Source: Allobosea sp. Tri-44 (lineage in GTDB: Bacteria; Pseudomonadota; Alphaproteobacteria; Rhizobiales; Beijerinckiaceae). Taken from it: 64,000 nucleotides of DNA. The translations under genes were made by a program, and so were the position numbers. Below, one piece after another: positions 53,423 through 62,060 of this stretch. The notes beneath the pieces are model-generated. The model saw only the letters and a list, made by a program, of their open reading frames with translations, searched no databases and had not been told where the DNA came from. Every line of letters starts with the position of its first letter. The first letter of the stretch is position 1. The stretch lies in assembly GCF_004123845.1 (NCBI RefSeq), contig NZ_NBDP01000018.1, positions 1-64,000 of the forward strand. Direction: 5' to 3'.

Positions 53423-54313
53423 TCAGCTCCTGACGATCTCGTCGCCGCGATAGCCCTGGGCGTAGAGCAAAGCGGAGAGGTCGGCGTGGTCGAGGCGGGC
53501 ATCGGCGGCGGCGGCGACCGCCGGCTTGGCGCGATAGGCGACGCCGAGCCCGGCCTCGCCCAGCATGGCGAGATCATTGGCGCCGTCGCCGACGGCCAGC
53601 GCCGCCTCGTTCGGCAGACCGAAACGGGTGCGCAATTCGATCAGTGCATCGAGCTTGGCCTGCTTGCCGAGGATCGGCTCGGCGACCAGGCCTGAGAGCA
53701 GGGCGCCTTCGCTGAGCAGGATATTGGAGCGGTGCTCGTCGAAGCCGAGCGCCCGGCTGATCGGACCGGTGAAGACGGTGAAGCCGCCCGAGACCAAAGC
53801 CGTGTAGCCGCCATTGGCGCGCATGGTGCGCACCAGAGCGCTACCGCCCGGCGTCAACGTGATGCTCTTGGCGATGATCTCGTCGACGACGCCGAGCGCG
53901 ATCCCCTTCAACAGCGCGACGCGCTCGCGCAAGGCCGGCTCGAATTCGAGTTCGCCGCGCATGGCGCGCTCGGTGATATCAGAGACCTTCTCCTTCAGGC
54001 CGACATAGGCCGCGAGCTCGTCGATGCATTCCTGGCCGATCATCGTCGAATCCATGTCGGCGAGGAACAGGCGCTTGCGGCGTGTGGCGGTTGGCTGGAC
54101 GATGATGTCGACGGGGACGCTATCGAGCGCCTCGCGCAACCTCGCTTCGAGCTTGCGCACGTCGTCCGCTTCCGCGAAGAGGTCGGCCGCGATCTCGCCA
54201 TCGAGGCGCTCGGTCCGCGCTGCTGTTGGTGCGGCGGCGCGCAGGCGGGCGAGCAGGCCATCGTCGAGCAAGGCCTGCCCATGAGCGGAGACGAAGGTGG
54301 CGACGAGCGTCAT
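53423..54313 (-). CDS. serB: Phosphoserine phosphatase
   Basis: Last step of serine synthesis: hydrolyses O-phosphoserine. The 296-residue protein has a HAD core with the nucleophile motif FLADMDSTMIGQECIDELA (about residues 88-106), a middle TALVSGGFTVFTGPIS (Ser/Thr motif), KQAKLDAL (Lys) and GDGANDLAMLGEAGLGVAY. The N-terminal part is an ACT-like segment. The frame continues upstream to 54547 but ATG 54313 gives the standard MTLVATFVSA start; miaA diverges only 18 bases away. Confidence 0.95.
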   Translation of the reverse strand: MTLVATFVSAHGQALLDDGLLARLRAAAPTAARTERLDGEIAADLFAEADDVRKLEARLREALDSVPVDIIVQPTATRRKRLFLADMDSTMIGQECIDELAAYVGLKEKVSDITERAMRGELEFEPALRERVALLKGIALGVVDEIIAKSITLTPGGSALVRTMRANGGYTALVSGGFTVFTGPISRALGFDEHRSNILLSEGALLSGLVAEPILGKQAKLDALIELRTRFGLPNEAALAVGDGANDLAMLGEAGLGVAYRAKPAVAAAADARLDHADLSALLYAQGYRGDEIVRS

Positions 54314-54331
54314 GAGGGAGCCGGGCAACAG

Positions 54332-55258
54332 GTGAAATACAGCGCGGTGCTCATCGCAGGTCCGACCGCGAGCGGCAAGTCGGCGCTGGCGGCCGAACTG
54401 GCGCGCCGCTTTGGCGGAGTCGTCGTCAATGCCGACTCGATGCAGGTCTACCGCGATCTCTCGGTCATCACTGCCCGGCCGACGCCAGAGGAGATGGGCG
54501 AGGTGCCACACCGGCTCTATGGCCATATCGACGGTGCGGTGAACCATTCGGCGGCAGCATATGCATTTGAGGTGTCAGCGCTGCTGCAGGAGCTGGCCGG
54601 GCAGGGCGCCCTGCCGGTGCTGGTCGGCGGCACCGGGCTCTACTTCAAGGCGCTGACCGAGGGGCTCTCGGATATTCCGCCCGTGCCTGAGGAGGTTCGT
54701 ATTGCATTCCGGGCCTGGGCGGCGGAGCGCGAGACCGGCGAACTGCACGCTGCGCTTGCCGGCAAGGATCCGGAAATGGCGGCACGTCTGCGGCAGAGCG
54801 ATCGGCTGCGGGTGATGCGGGCGCTGGAGGTGTTCGAGGCGACCGGGCGCTCGCTGGCGAGTTTCCAGGGCGCGCGGCGGCCGGGGCCGCTGGCCGGGCA
54901 GAGTCTGCTCAAACTCTTCCTCGCGCCGGAGCGGGAACTGGTGCGCACCCGGATCGACCGGCGCTTCGATGCGATGATGGCGCAGGGTGCGCTCGACGAG
55001 GTCGCGGCCTTGCGCGAGCGCCGGCTCGATCCGCTGCTGCCGGTGATGCGTGCCCATGGCGTGCCGGGGCTGATCGCCTATCTCGACGGCCGGCTTTCGC
55101 TCGATGAGGCCGTGACCCGCGGCAAGGCCGATACGCGCGCCTACGCCAAGCGGCAGATGACCTGGTTCCGCCATCAGATGGAAGGCTGGACGGCGGCTGA
55201 GCCGGAGGCCGGGCTCGCCGTTGCTCTCGCTGCCTGCAGCGACGAGCCGGCCGCCTAG
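54332..55258 (+). CDS. miaA: tRNA dimethylallyltransferase
   Basis: Adds a dimethylallyl group to A37 of tRNAs that read U-starting codons. The 308-residue protein starts at GTG 54332, with P-loop IAGPTASGKSALA (about 8-20), VNADSMQVYRDL and GGTGLYFKAL, and the C-terminal VTRGKADTRAYAKRQMTWFR. Divergent from serB over only 18 bases, so the two promoters must overlap the opposing genes. The reading frame before the GTG is antisense serB and was rejected. Confidence 0.95.
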   Translation: MKYSAVLIAGPTASGKSALAAELARRFGGVVVNADSMQVYRDLSVITARPTPEEMGEVPHRLYGHIDGAVNHSAAAYAFEVSALLQELAGQGALPVLVGGTGLYFKALTEGLSDIPPVPEEVRIAFRAWAAERETGELHAALAGKDPEMAARLRQSDRLRVMRALEVFEATGRSLASFQGARRPGPLAGQSLLKLFLAPERELVRTRIDRRFDAMMAQGALDEVAALRERRLDPLLPVMRAHGVPGLIAYLDGRLSLDEAVTRGKADTRAYAKRQMTWFRHQMEGWTAAEPEAGLAVALAACSDEPAA

Positions 55259-55345
55259 CCCTTCGCTTGCCGGCTCTAATCCCGCTTGACCATGCGGCGC
55301 TGCTCGGCTAGCGTCCGGCAACTTTCGTTTCGACAGGGCTGCGAC

Positions 55346-55381
55346 ATGCGCAAGCTTATTATCGTACAGGTGCGCTGGTAG
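55346..55381 (+). CDS. ilv leader peptide (attenuator)
   Basis: A short frame ATG to TAG encodes [11 protein letters not shown], 11 residues with Leu, two Ile and two Val in a row of six. It precedes overlapping RNA hairpins and a terminator in front of ilvI. Regulatory leader peptides of branched-chain amino acid operons have just such codon runs, so ribosome stalling at Leu, Ile or Val codons would sense charged tRNA levels. A weak purine-rich sequence (GACAGGG) upstream serves as ribosome site. Confidence 0.85.
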   Translation: MRKLIIVQVRW

Positions 55382-55450
55382 GGGCCGGTTTAACAACCGG
55401 GCGTCCCCGACGCCAGCGCACGCCCAGGCCCCTCCGAGGGCCTTTTTTAT
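55370..55450 (+). promoter_or_regulatory. Attenuator of the ilvI operon
   Basis: Three competing structures can be drawn. Pause stem: GTGCGCTGG (55370-55378) with CCAGCGCAC (55413-55421). Small hairpin CCGGTT-TAAC-AACCGG at 55385-55400. Antiterminator: AGGGGCC (55380-55386) with GGCCCCT (55427-55433). Terminator: AGGCCC (55426-55431) with GGGCCT (55438-55443) and a T run. If the ribosome stalls on the leader, AGGGGCC is free to bind and block the terminator. Confidence 0.85.
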
Positions 55451-55497
55451 TGCCTTTTTCCGACCGAAACAGACCAAGACCTCCGCAGGAGACCGTT

Positions 55498-57261
55498 ATG
55501 AGCGAGATGATGACCGGTGCCGAGATGGTCGTTCGCGCCCTCCAGGACCAGGGTGTGGAGCATCTCTTCGGCTATCCCGGCGGCGCCGTGCTGCCGATCT
55601 ACGATGCGATCTTCCAGCAGGACAAGGTCAAGCACGTCCTCGTCCGCCACGAGCAGGGCGCGGTCCATGCCGCCGAGGGCTATGCCCGTTCGGCGCCGGG
55701 CAAGGTCGGCTGTGTCCTCGTCACCTCCGGGCCCGGCGCGACCAATGCCGTCACCGGCCTGACCGATGCGCTGCTGGACTCGATCCCGCTTGTCGTCATC
55801 ACCGGGCAGGTCCCGACGCATCTGATCGGCTCTGACGCCTTCCAGGAATGCGACACGGTCGGCATCACCCGCTCCTGCACCAAGCACAACTATCTGGTGA
55901 AGAGCATCGCCGACCTGCCGCGCGTCCTGCACGAGGCCTTCTATGTCGCGGCAAACGGTCGGCCGGGCCCGGTCGTTGTCGACGTCCCCAAGGACATCCA
56001 GTTCGCGACCGGCGCCTATAGCCGCCCGCGCGACAATCAGCACAAGACCTATCGGCCGGTGGTCAAGGGCGACCTGAACAAGATCAAGGCCGCAGTCGAG
56101 CTGATCGCCAAGGCGAGGAAGCCGGTGTTCTATACCGGTGGCGGCGTCATCAATGCCGGCCCGCACGCCTCGGCGCTGCTGCGCGAGCTGGCGCGGCTGA
56201 CCGGCTATCCGGTGACCTCGACCCTGATGGGGCTCGGCGCCTTCCCGGCTGCCGACAAGCAGTGGCTCGGCATGCTCGGCATGCACGGCACCTACGAGGC
56301 CAACCTCGCCATGCATGACTGCGACGTCATGATCAACATCGGCGCGCGCTTCGACGACCGGATCACCGGCCGGCTCGACGCCTTCTCGCCGCGCTCGAAG
56401 AAGATCCACATCGACATCGACCCGTCCTCGATCAACAAGAACGTCAAGGTCGATATCGGCATCATCGGCGATGCCGCCCATGTGCTCGAGGACATGGTCC
56501 GGATCTGGCGCGAGACGAGCCCACAGATCGACAAGACGGCGCTCACCGCCTGGTGGACGCAGATCGATGGCTGGCGGGCGCGGAACAGCCTCGGCTACAA
56601 GCAGTCCGGCTCGGTGATCAAGCCGCAATACGCGATCGAGCGGCTCTACGAGCTGACCAAGGATCGCAATACCTACTTCACCACCGAGGTCGGCCAGCAC
56701 CAGATGTGGGCGGCGCAGTATCTGCGCTTCCAGGAGCCGAACCGCTGGATGACCTCCGGCGGGCTCGGCACCATGGGCTACGGCCTGCCTGCGGCGATCG
56801 GCGTGCAGATGAAGCATCCGGGCGCGCTCGTCATCGACGTCGCCGGCGAGGCCTCGATCCTGATGAACATGCAGGAGATGTCGACGGCGGTGCAGTACCG
56901 GCTGCCGGTCAAGGTCTTCATCCTCAACAACGAATACATGGGCATGGTGCGCCAATGGCAGGAGCTGCTGCATGGCGGGCGCTATTCGGAGAGCTACTCG
57001 GCCTCGCTGCCGGACTTCGTCAAGCTGGCGGAGGCCTATGGCGGGCACGGCATCCGCTGCTCCGATCCGGCCGATCTCGACCGCGCCATCATGCAGATGA
57101 TCGAGACGCCCGGTCCGGTGATCTTCGACTGCCTGGTGGCGAAGGAAGAAAACTGCTTCCCGATGATCCCGTCGGGCAAGGCGCATAACGAGATGATCCT
57201 GCCGGACTTCGAGGGCGATACCGGCGAGATCATCGACGCCAAGGGCAAGCAGCTCGTTTGA
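55498..57261 (+). CDS. ilvI: Acetolactate synthase, large subunit (biosynthetic)
   Basis: ThDP-, FAD- and Mg-dependent enzyme for the first common step of valine, leucine and isoleucine synthesis. Normal length, 587 residues. The catalytic Glu is in [22 protein letters not shown] (about residue 51); FAD region [30 protein letters not shown]; ThDP region [16 protein letters not shown]...FILNNEYMG. At the metal motif the usual Asp (GDxS) is Glu451. ATG 55498 has GCAGGAGACC upstream. It is under the attenuator; the regulatory subunit gene ilvH lies 2.3 kb downstream, after other genes. Confidence 0.96.
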   Translation: MSEMMTGAEMVVRALQDQGVEHLFGYPGGAVLPIYDAIFQQDKVKHVLVRHEQGAVHAAEGYARSAPGKVGCVLVTSGPGATNAVTGLTDALLDSIPLVVITGQVPTHLIGSDAFQECDTVGITRSCTKHNYLVKSIADLPRVLHEAFYVAANGRPGPVVVDVPKDIQFATGAYSRPRDNQHKTYRPVVKGDLNKIKAAVELIAKARKPVFYTGGGVINAGPHASALLRELARLTGYPVTSTLMGLGAFPAADKQWLGMLGMHGTYEANLAMHDCDVMINIGARFDDRITGRLDAFSPRSKKIHIDIDPSSINKNVKVDIGIIGDAAHVLEDMVRIWRETSPQIDKTALTAWWTQIDGWRARNSLGYKQSGSVIKPQYAIERLYELTKDRNTYFTTEVGQHQMWAAQYLRFQEPNRWMTSGGLGTMGYGLPAAIGVQMKHPGALVIDVAGEASILMNMQEMSTAVQYRLPVKVFILNNEYMGMVRQWQELLHGGRYSESYSASLPDFVKLAEAYGGHGIRCSDPADLDRAIMQMIETPGPVIFDCLVAKEENCFPMIPSGKAHNEMILPDFEGDTGEIIDAKGKQLV

Positions 57262-57273
57262 TCGGGCATCATC

Positions 57274-57363
57274 ATGCTCGGGCCTGACCCGAGCATCTCC
57301 AGCCGGATGGGCACCTCATCCTGCACGAGATTCTCGGGTCTGCGCTTCGCGCGGCCCGAGAAT
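57274..57363. repeat. Hairpin region after ilvI
   Basis: ATGCTCGGG-CCTGA-CCCGAGCAT (57274-57296) is a perfect hairpin; ATTCTCGGG...CCCGAGAAT (57330-57363) is a second. They match the palindrome families scattered in the window and could reduce read-through into the racemase gene. There is no T run, so termination would need another factor. Confidence 0.75.
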
Positions 57364-57392
57364 GACGGCATCGGCACAGCATGGGGGACCAC

Positions 57393-58100
57393 ATGGCGAC
57401 CATCGGCCTGATCGGCGGAATGAGCTGGGAATCGACGGCGGTTTATTATCGGCTGCTGAACGAGGGCGTGCGGGCGCGCCAGGGCGGGCTGCATTCGGCC
57501 GATGTCCTGCTGCACTCGGTCGACTTCTCGCCGATCGCCGAGATGCAGGCGAAGGGCGATTGGGACCGTGCCGGGGCGGCGATGGCGGCGAGCGCCCGCC
57601 GGCTCGAGCAGGGCGGGGCGGTCTGCATCGTGCTGGCGACCAACACCATGCACAAGCTCGCCGACCACATCACCCAGGCGACGAACCTGCCCTTCCTGCA
57701 TCTCGCCGACGTCACCGCCAAGGCGATCCGCAAGAGCGCATCGCGTCGCCCGCTGCTGCTGGCGACGCGCTTCACGATGGAGCAGCGCTTCTATCGCGAT
57801 CGGCTCGGCGCCTTCGGCGTCGAGGCGCTGGTGCCGGACGAAGCCGAGCGGGCGGATGTCCACCGCATCATCTATGAGGAGCTGTGCCAAGGTCGCGTCG
57901 AGTCAGCCTCCAAGGCGCGCTATCGCGAGATCGTCGCAAGGGCGGCGCGGGAGGAGGGCGCCGACGGCGTCATCCTCGGCTGCACCGAGATCGGGCTACT
58001 GGTCTCGCAGGCGGATTTCGACTTGCCGGTCTTCGACACCACGGCGCTGCATGTCGAGGCGGCGCTCGACTTCACGCTGGCGATGGAGCAGGCGGCGTGA
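57393..58100 (+). CDS. Aspartate/glutamate racemase-family protein
   Basis: Cofactor-free racemase fold, 235 residues. The catalytic Cys pair is seen: Thr/Asn context ATNTMHKL replaces the first Cys motif, while GCTEIGLL near residue 190 carries the second. IGLIGGMSWESTAVYYRLLNEGV and FDTTALHVEAALDFTL are typical of the YgeA-type group, where one Cys is often Thr. Enzyme function is therefore broad-specificity amino acid racemase or a related reaction. ATG 57393 with GGGGGACC is preferred over ATG 57381. Confidence 0.87.
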   Translation: MATIGLIGGMSWESTAVYYRLLNEGVRARQGGLHSADVLLHSVDFSPIAEMQAKGDWDRAGAAMAASARRLEQGGAVCIVLATNTMHKLADHITQATNLPFLHLADVTAKAIRKSASRRPLLLATRFTMEQRFYRDRLGAFGVEALVPDEAERADVHRIIYEELCQGRVESASKARYREIVARAAREEGADGVILGCTEIGLLVSQADFDLPVFDTTALHVEAALDFTLAMEQAA

Positions 58101-58164
58101 CGACCGGTAGCGAAAGCCGGCGTCGGATGTTATCTTACCATTGTCTTACTTTGTGGGAATGGTG

Positions 58165-58440
58165 ATGGCGACGACACGTCTGTCCACTAAGGGGCAGGTC
58201 ATCCTGCCCAAGAACATTCGCGAGCAGGGGCGCTGGGAGCCCGGCACCGAGTTCGAGGTAACGGCGCGCGATGGCGGCGTCTTCCTCGCGCCGAAGAAGC
58301 CGCGAAAGCGCTATACGATCGACGATCTCATCGGTTGCCTGCCCTATGACGGTCCGCCGAGGACGCTGGAGGATATGCAGAGGGGGATCGACCAGGCGAT
58401 GGCCGAACGCTGGAAGCGAAAGTCGGGCCTGGATCGGTGA
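58165..58440 (+). CDS. AbrB/SpoVT-type antitoxin (VapB-like)
   Basis: A 91-residue protein whose N-terminal 45 residues form a swapped-hairpin AbrB fold: TTRLSTKGQVILPKNIREQGRWEPGTEFEV. The remainder (DDLIGCLPYDGPPRTLEDMQRGIDQAMAERW) is a helical toxin-binding tail. Its stop overlaps the PIN toxin GTG start by four bases. ATG 58165 is chosen; ATG 58159 is possible. It likely represses its own promoter. Confidence 0.87.
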   Translation: MATTRLSTKGQVILPKNIREQGRWEPGTEFEVTARDGGVFLAPKKPRKRYTIDDLIGCLPYDGPPRTLEDMQRGIDQAMAERWKRKSGLDR

Positions 58441-58826
58441 TAGCGCTCGATACCAACATCGTCGTGCGCCTGATCACGGAAGACGATCCTGATGCGGCCG
58501 AGCGTGCGCGTGCCTTGATCCTGGAGTGGTCGGGTTTCGTGCAATCCACAGTGCTGCTCGAAACGGAATGGGTGTTGCGCGCCGTGTACGGTTTCAAGAG
58601 GCCGCAGATTACCAGGGCGTTTCGCATACTCAGCGAAACCGATGCGATCGAATTGGAGGATGGCGCGCGCCTGAGCGCGATCCTCGACGCTTATGAAGGC
58701 GGCCTTGATTTCGGAGACGCCATCCATCTCGCCACTTGTCCGGTTGCCTCTTTCGCCACCTTCGATCGTGCTCTGCTGACCAAGGCGAGGCACGCCTTCC
58801 CCGATCTGACGATTGTCTCTCCATGA
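58437..58826 (+). CDS. PIN-domain toxin (VapC-like)
   Basis: A 129-residue ribonuclease-type toxin. Acidic metal ligands are visible: Asp5 (MIALDTNIVVR), Glu43 (LLETEWVLR), Asp at about 93-97 (DFGDAIHLA) and Asp near 112 (FATFDRALL). GTG start overlaps the antitoxin stop. Its TGA overlaps the ATG of the GST gene, so the module is inserted seamlessly in the operon. Target unknown (tRNA or rRNA in known VapCs). Confidence 0.87.
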   Translation: MIALDTNIVVRLITEDDPDAAERARALILEWSGFVQSTVLLETEWVLRAVYGFKRPQITRAFRILSETDAIELEDGARLSAILDAYEGGLDFGDAIHLATCPVASFATFDRALLTKARHAFPDLTIVSP

Positions 58827-59536
58827 AGCTGATCATCGCCAACAAGACCCATTCCTCCTGGTCGCTGCGGCCCTGGCTCGTCCTCAACCAGTTCGGCATT
58901 CCGTTCGAGGAGGTGCTGGTGCCGTTCGGGCCGACCATGGACGACCCCGGCTGGAAGCGTGCCGTCGCCGAGTACACGCCCGCCCGCAAGGTTCCATCGC
59001 TGGTCGACGGGGCAATCGCTGTCTGGGATTCGATCGCCATCATCGAATATATCGCCGAGACGCATCCCGAGCTGCCGATCTGGCCGCGGGACAAGGCGGC
59101 GCGGGCTCTGGCCCGTTCGATCTCTGCTGAAATGCACTCCAGCTTCGGTGCTCTGCGCAGCGCCTGCCCGATGAACCTCGCCTGGGTGCATCCGGCGCGT
59201 GATCGCGGCCCTGCGGTCGCAGCCGACATTGCGCGCGTCACCGAGATCTGGCGCGATGCGAGGCAGCGCTTCGGGGCGGGCGGGCCTTTCCTGTTCGGAG
59301 AGTTCAGTGCGGCCGATGCGATGTTCGCGCCGGTGGCCAGCCGCTTCACCACCTATTCGGTCGCGCTCGATCCCGTCAGCACGGCCTATGTCGAGGCCGT
59401 ACAGGGCACCGCCGGCTTCCAGGCCTGGCGCGAGGCCGCGCTGGCCGAGCCCTGGATCGTATCCGTGGACGAGCTCGACGAACCGATCCTGACCGATTTC
59501 CGCCCAAATCTCAGCCGCAGCAAGGCCCAGCGATGA
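58823..59536 (+). CDS. Glutathione S-transferase-family protein
   Basis: A 237-residue GST-like protein. The N-terminal thioredoxin-fold part has IIANKTHSSWSLRPWLVLNQFGIPFEEVLV with a Ser in the catalytic area, VPSLVDGAIAVWDSIAIIEYIAETHPEL with the cis-Pro and glutathione-binding Ser, and a helical C-terminal domain. Substrate unknown. Its ATG overlaps vapC by four bases and its stop overlaps ilvH by four bases, which suggests that the run vapB to ilvH is one transcript. Confidence 0.9.
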   Translation: MKLIIANKTHSSWSLRPWLVLNQFGIPFEEVLVPFGPTMDDPGWKRAVAEYTPARKVPSLVDGAIAVWDSIAIIEYIAETHPELPIWPRDKAARALARSISAEMHSSFGALRSACPMNLAWVHPARDRGPAVAADIARVTEIWRDARQRFGAGGPFLFGEFSAADAMFAPVASRFTTYSVALDPVSTAYVEAVQGTAGFQAWREAALAEPWIVSVDELDEPILTDFRPNLSRSKAQR

Positions 59537-60069
59537 ACACGACGCATTATCCCAGCGCCCCGACCGCCCAGCCGATCGCCCGCCACACACTGGCGGTGAT
59601 CGTCGACAACGAGCCCGGCGTTCTCGCCCGCATCGCCGGGCTTTTCTCCGGCCGCGGCTACAACATCGAGAGCCTCACCGTCTCGGAGACCGAGCACGAG
59701 AAGCACCTCTCGCGCATCACCGTCGTCACCTCCGGCACGGCCAATGTCATCGACCAGATCAAGGCGCATCTCGACCGGTTGGTGCCGGTCCATCGCGTCG
59801 TCGACCTGACGCTGCAGGGCGAGGCACTGGAGCGCGAGCTCTGCCTGCTCAAGGTCGTCGGCAAGGGCGACCACCGCGTCGAGGCGATGCGGCTCGCCGC
59901 CGCCTTCGGCGCGCGCACGCTCGATGCGAGCCTTACATCCTTCGTTTTCGAACTCACCGGCGCGACCGAGGAGATCGAGCGCTTCATCAAGCTGATGACG
60001 GTGGTTGGTTTGACGGAAGTCTCGCGCACAGGCATCGCGGCGATGAGCCGCGGCCCGGAGGCGATGTAG
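59533..60069 (+). CDS. ilvH: Acetolactate synthase, small regulatory subunit
   Basis: Regulatory subunit that activates the large subunit and gives valine feedback inhibition. Normal length, 178 residues. An N-terminal ACT domain: HTLAVIVDNEPGVLARIAGLFSGRGYNIESLTVSETEHEKHLSRITVVT (about residues 19-67), then the C-terminal domain with LCLLKVVGKGDHRVEAM and a terminal VGLTEVSRTGIAAMSRG. Its ATG overlaps the GST stop. Usual genomes keep it directly after ilvI; here it is displaced by 2.3 kb. Confidence 0.96.
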   Translation: MNTTHYPSAPTAQPIARHTLAVIVDNEPGVLARIAGLFSGRGYNIESLTVSETEHEKHLSRITVVTSGTANVIDQIKAHLDRLVPVHRVVDLTLQGEALERELCLLKVVGKGDHRVEAMRLAAAFGARTLDASLTSFVFELTGATEEIERFIKLMTVVGLTEVSRTGIAAMSRGPEAM

Positions 60070-60203
60070 GCTGCTAGCTTGACGAAGGCATGAGCTCTTG
60101 TCTCGGGGCTGGTGGGCGATCTCCTACGGCGGCTGGGGTTGAAGGAGCCCGCGATTGCTGCTGAAAGCGATCGTCCGGCGCTCGCCGGGGAGGGGGTAGA
60201 GCG

Positions 60204-60422
60204 GTGACGATCGGACTGAATGAAATCTCGCTCGGCCTCGGCCTCCTCGGCTTCTCCTGCTTTGCCTGGCCGATTTATCAACGCCTGTCCGGCAAGGTCG
60301 CGGCCGAACCGCTCGGCTCGGGCAAAAGCCTGCGCTCGCCACTGTGGTGGGTTGGCTTCGTGCTGACGGTCGCGGCGATCTTCCTGCAGCGCATCGCTGC
60401 GCAGCAAGCGGCGGGCGGCTGA
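60204..60422 (+). CDS. Small membrane protein, function unknown
   Basis: A 72-residue protein with two hydrophobic segments (about 8-25 and 47-64) and a short basic loop (QRLSGKVAAEPLGSGKSLRSPLW). GTG 60204 has GAGGGGG upstream at a suitable distance. The neighbour AraC gene follows in the same direction. It resembles no family I can name. Confidence 0.6.
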   Translation: MTIGLNEISLGLGLLGFSCFAWPIYQRLSGKVAAEPLGSGKSLRSPLWWVGFVLTVAAIFLQRIAAQQAAGG

Positions 60423-60497
60423 GCCGCGACGGCACGCTTGATCGCTGGCGGCGATTGGCGGCAAATGCGTCGCATGACCCCTTGCTGTGAGCAGGCG

Positions 60498-61235
60498 ATG
60501 TCGATCCATCTCGAACTCCGCAGCTATCGCGGCGGCGACCGCCACCGTCACGACTACAGCCAGATCCTGCTGCCGATGCAGGGGGCGATGCGGCTCGATG
60601 TCGAGGGGCATCGCAGCGTCGTCTCGAGCAACTGCGTCGCCATCATCCCGCGCGAGTACGAGCATGATTTCGAGCCGAGCCGCGATTGCAGCATGCTCAT
60701 CCTCGATGTCGAGGCGGAGGCGTTTGCCGGGGAGGCGGCGCCTGCCCTGCTGCGCGACGCCGTACCTTCGCTCACCAGGGTCGAGCCTTGGCTGTGGCGG
60801 ATGTTCCGCCAGCTCGGCGCCGAGGTCGAAGCCGGCGCCTGCCGCGCCAGTGACGCTGCCCGTATGACGCTGGCGGGGCTGCAGCTGGTGGTGCCACGCA
60901 CCATGCCCCGGCCACTGTCGCGCGCGGAAAGCCGCGTCATCGACCTTGCCCGCGATGGCGGAGCGGGGAGCGTCGCCGAGATGGCGAGGACGGCCGGCCT
61001 CGGCCAGAGCCGGTTCCACGCGCTGTTCCGGGCGACCACGGGGCAGTCGCCGAAGCAAGCGCAGCTGACCCGGCTCTTCGACGAAGCGGCCGACCGGCTG
61101 GCCACGACAGCGCTGCCGGTTTCGGAGATCGCCTACGGCCTCGGCTACCAGAACGCCTCATCCTTCAACCGGCAGTTCAGGCGACGCTTCGGCCTGACCC
61201 CGTCCGAGTTCCGTGCCGCGAGCCGGAGCCAATAA
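60498..61235 (+). CDS. AraC-family transcriptional regulator
   Basis: A regulator of about 245 residues: an N-terminal cupin-type sensing domain (HDYSQILLPMQGAMRLDVEGHRSVVSSNCVAIIPREYEHDFEPS) and two helix-turn-helix motifs at the C-terminus (GSVAEMARTAGLGQSRFHALFRATTGQSP, LPVSEIAYGLGYQNASSFNRQFRRRFGLTPSEFR). The start is uncertain; ATG 60498 begins the conserved part, TTG 60438 is the upstream limit of the frame. The target is unknown, perhaps the small membrane protein gene just upstream. Confidence 0.9.
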   Translation: MSIHLELRSYRGGDRHRHDYSQILLPMQGAMRLDVEGHRSVVSSNCVAIIPREYEHDFEPSRDCSMLILDVEAEAFAGEAAPALLRDAVPSLTRVEPWLWRMFRQLGAEVEAGACRASDAARMTLAGLQLVVPRTMPRPLSRAESRVIDLARDGGAGSVAEMARTAGLGQSRFHALFRATTGQSPKQAQLTRLFDEAADRLATTALPVSEIAYGLGYQNASSFNRQFRRRFGLTPSEFRAASRSQ

Positions 61236-61334
61236 GCGCAGCTTCGGTCAAGTCGTTCGGAGCTTCGCCTCATCACGGCTGCGCGGACGGTCGCTATGGT
61301 CCACGCGACTCAGCATCCATGAGGAACGCCCGCG

Positions 61335-62060
61335 ATGAAACTCATCGATTTCAAGGTTCTGACCTTCGACTGCTACGGCACGCTGATCGACTGGGAGACC
61401 GGGATCTGGAACGCGCTGCAGCCGCTCATAAGCGCTGGCCAGCTCAAGCTCTATCGGGAAGAGGCGCTGGCGCATTTCGGTCGTATCGAGACCGAACTGG
61501 AAGAGGCGGGGCCGTCGCTACGCTACTCGACGCTCCTCGCTGCCGTGCATGCGCGCCTGGCCAAGGACCTCGGTGTCTCCATTCATGCCGATCTGAACGA
61601 GCGTTTCGGCGGCTCGGTGCCGGATTGGCCGGCCTTCCCGGATTCCGCCGAAGCGCTCGCCTATCTGAAAAGGCACTACAGGCTGGTGATCCTCTCCAAT
61701 GTCGACCGCACGAGCTTCGCGGCCAGCAACCGCAAGCTCGGCGTGACCTTCGATGCGATCTACACCGCCGAGGATGTCGGGTCCTACAAGCCCGCCCCGC
61801 GCAACTTCGACTATCTGCTGGCGCATCTTGAGACCGATCTCGGCCTCAAGGCTGGCGACGTCCTGCATACCGCGCAGAGCCTGTTCCACGACCATGTCCC
61901 AGCGGAGCGGGCCGGGCTGGCGCGGGCCTGGATCGACCGGCGCTTCGGCATGGCAGGCGGTGGTGCAACGCAGATCCCCGCGAACCAGCCGAAGGTCGAC
62001 TTCCACTTCAAGAGCATGGCCGAACTGGCCGAGGCTCATCGGAAAGCCATCGGAGGCTGA
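61335..62060 (+). CDS. Haloacid dehalogenase type II-like hydrolase
   Basis: A 241-residue HAD hydrolase. Motif I DCYGTLIDWE (nucleophile Asp14), motif II VILSNVDRTSF, motif III YKPAPRNFDY (Lys) and motif IV near DVLHTAQSLFHDHVPAERAGL. The motif order resembles L-2-haloacid dehalogenase and 2-HAD type II enzymes, but the group contains many phosphatases too, so substrate is not sure. It ends directly against the DUF924 gene on the other strand. Confidence 0.88.
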   Translation: MKLIDFKVLTFDCYGTLIDWETGIWNALQPLISAGQLKLYREEALAHFGRIETELEEAGPSLRYSTLLAAVHARLAKDLGVSIHADLNERFGGSVPDWPAFPDSAEALAYLKRHYRLVILSNVDRTSFAASNRKLGVTFDAIYTAEDVGSYKPAPRNFDYLLAHLETDLGLKAGDVLHTAQSLFHDHVPAERAGLARAWIDRRFGMAGGGATQIPANQPKVDFHFKSMAELAEAHRKAIGG

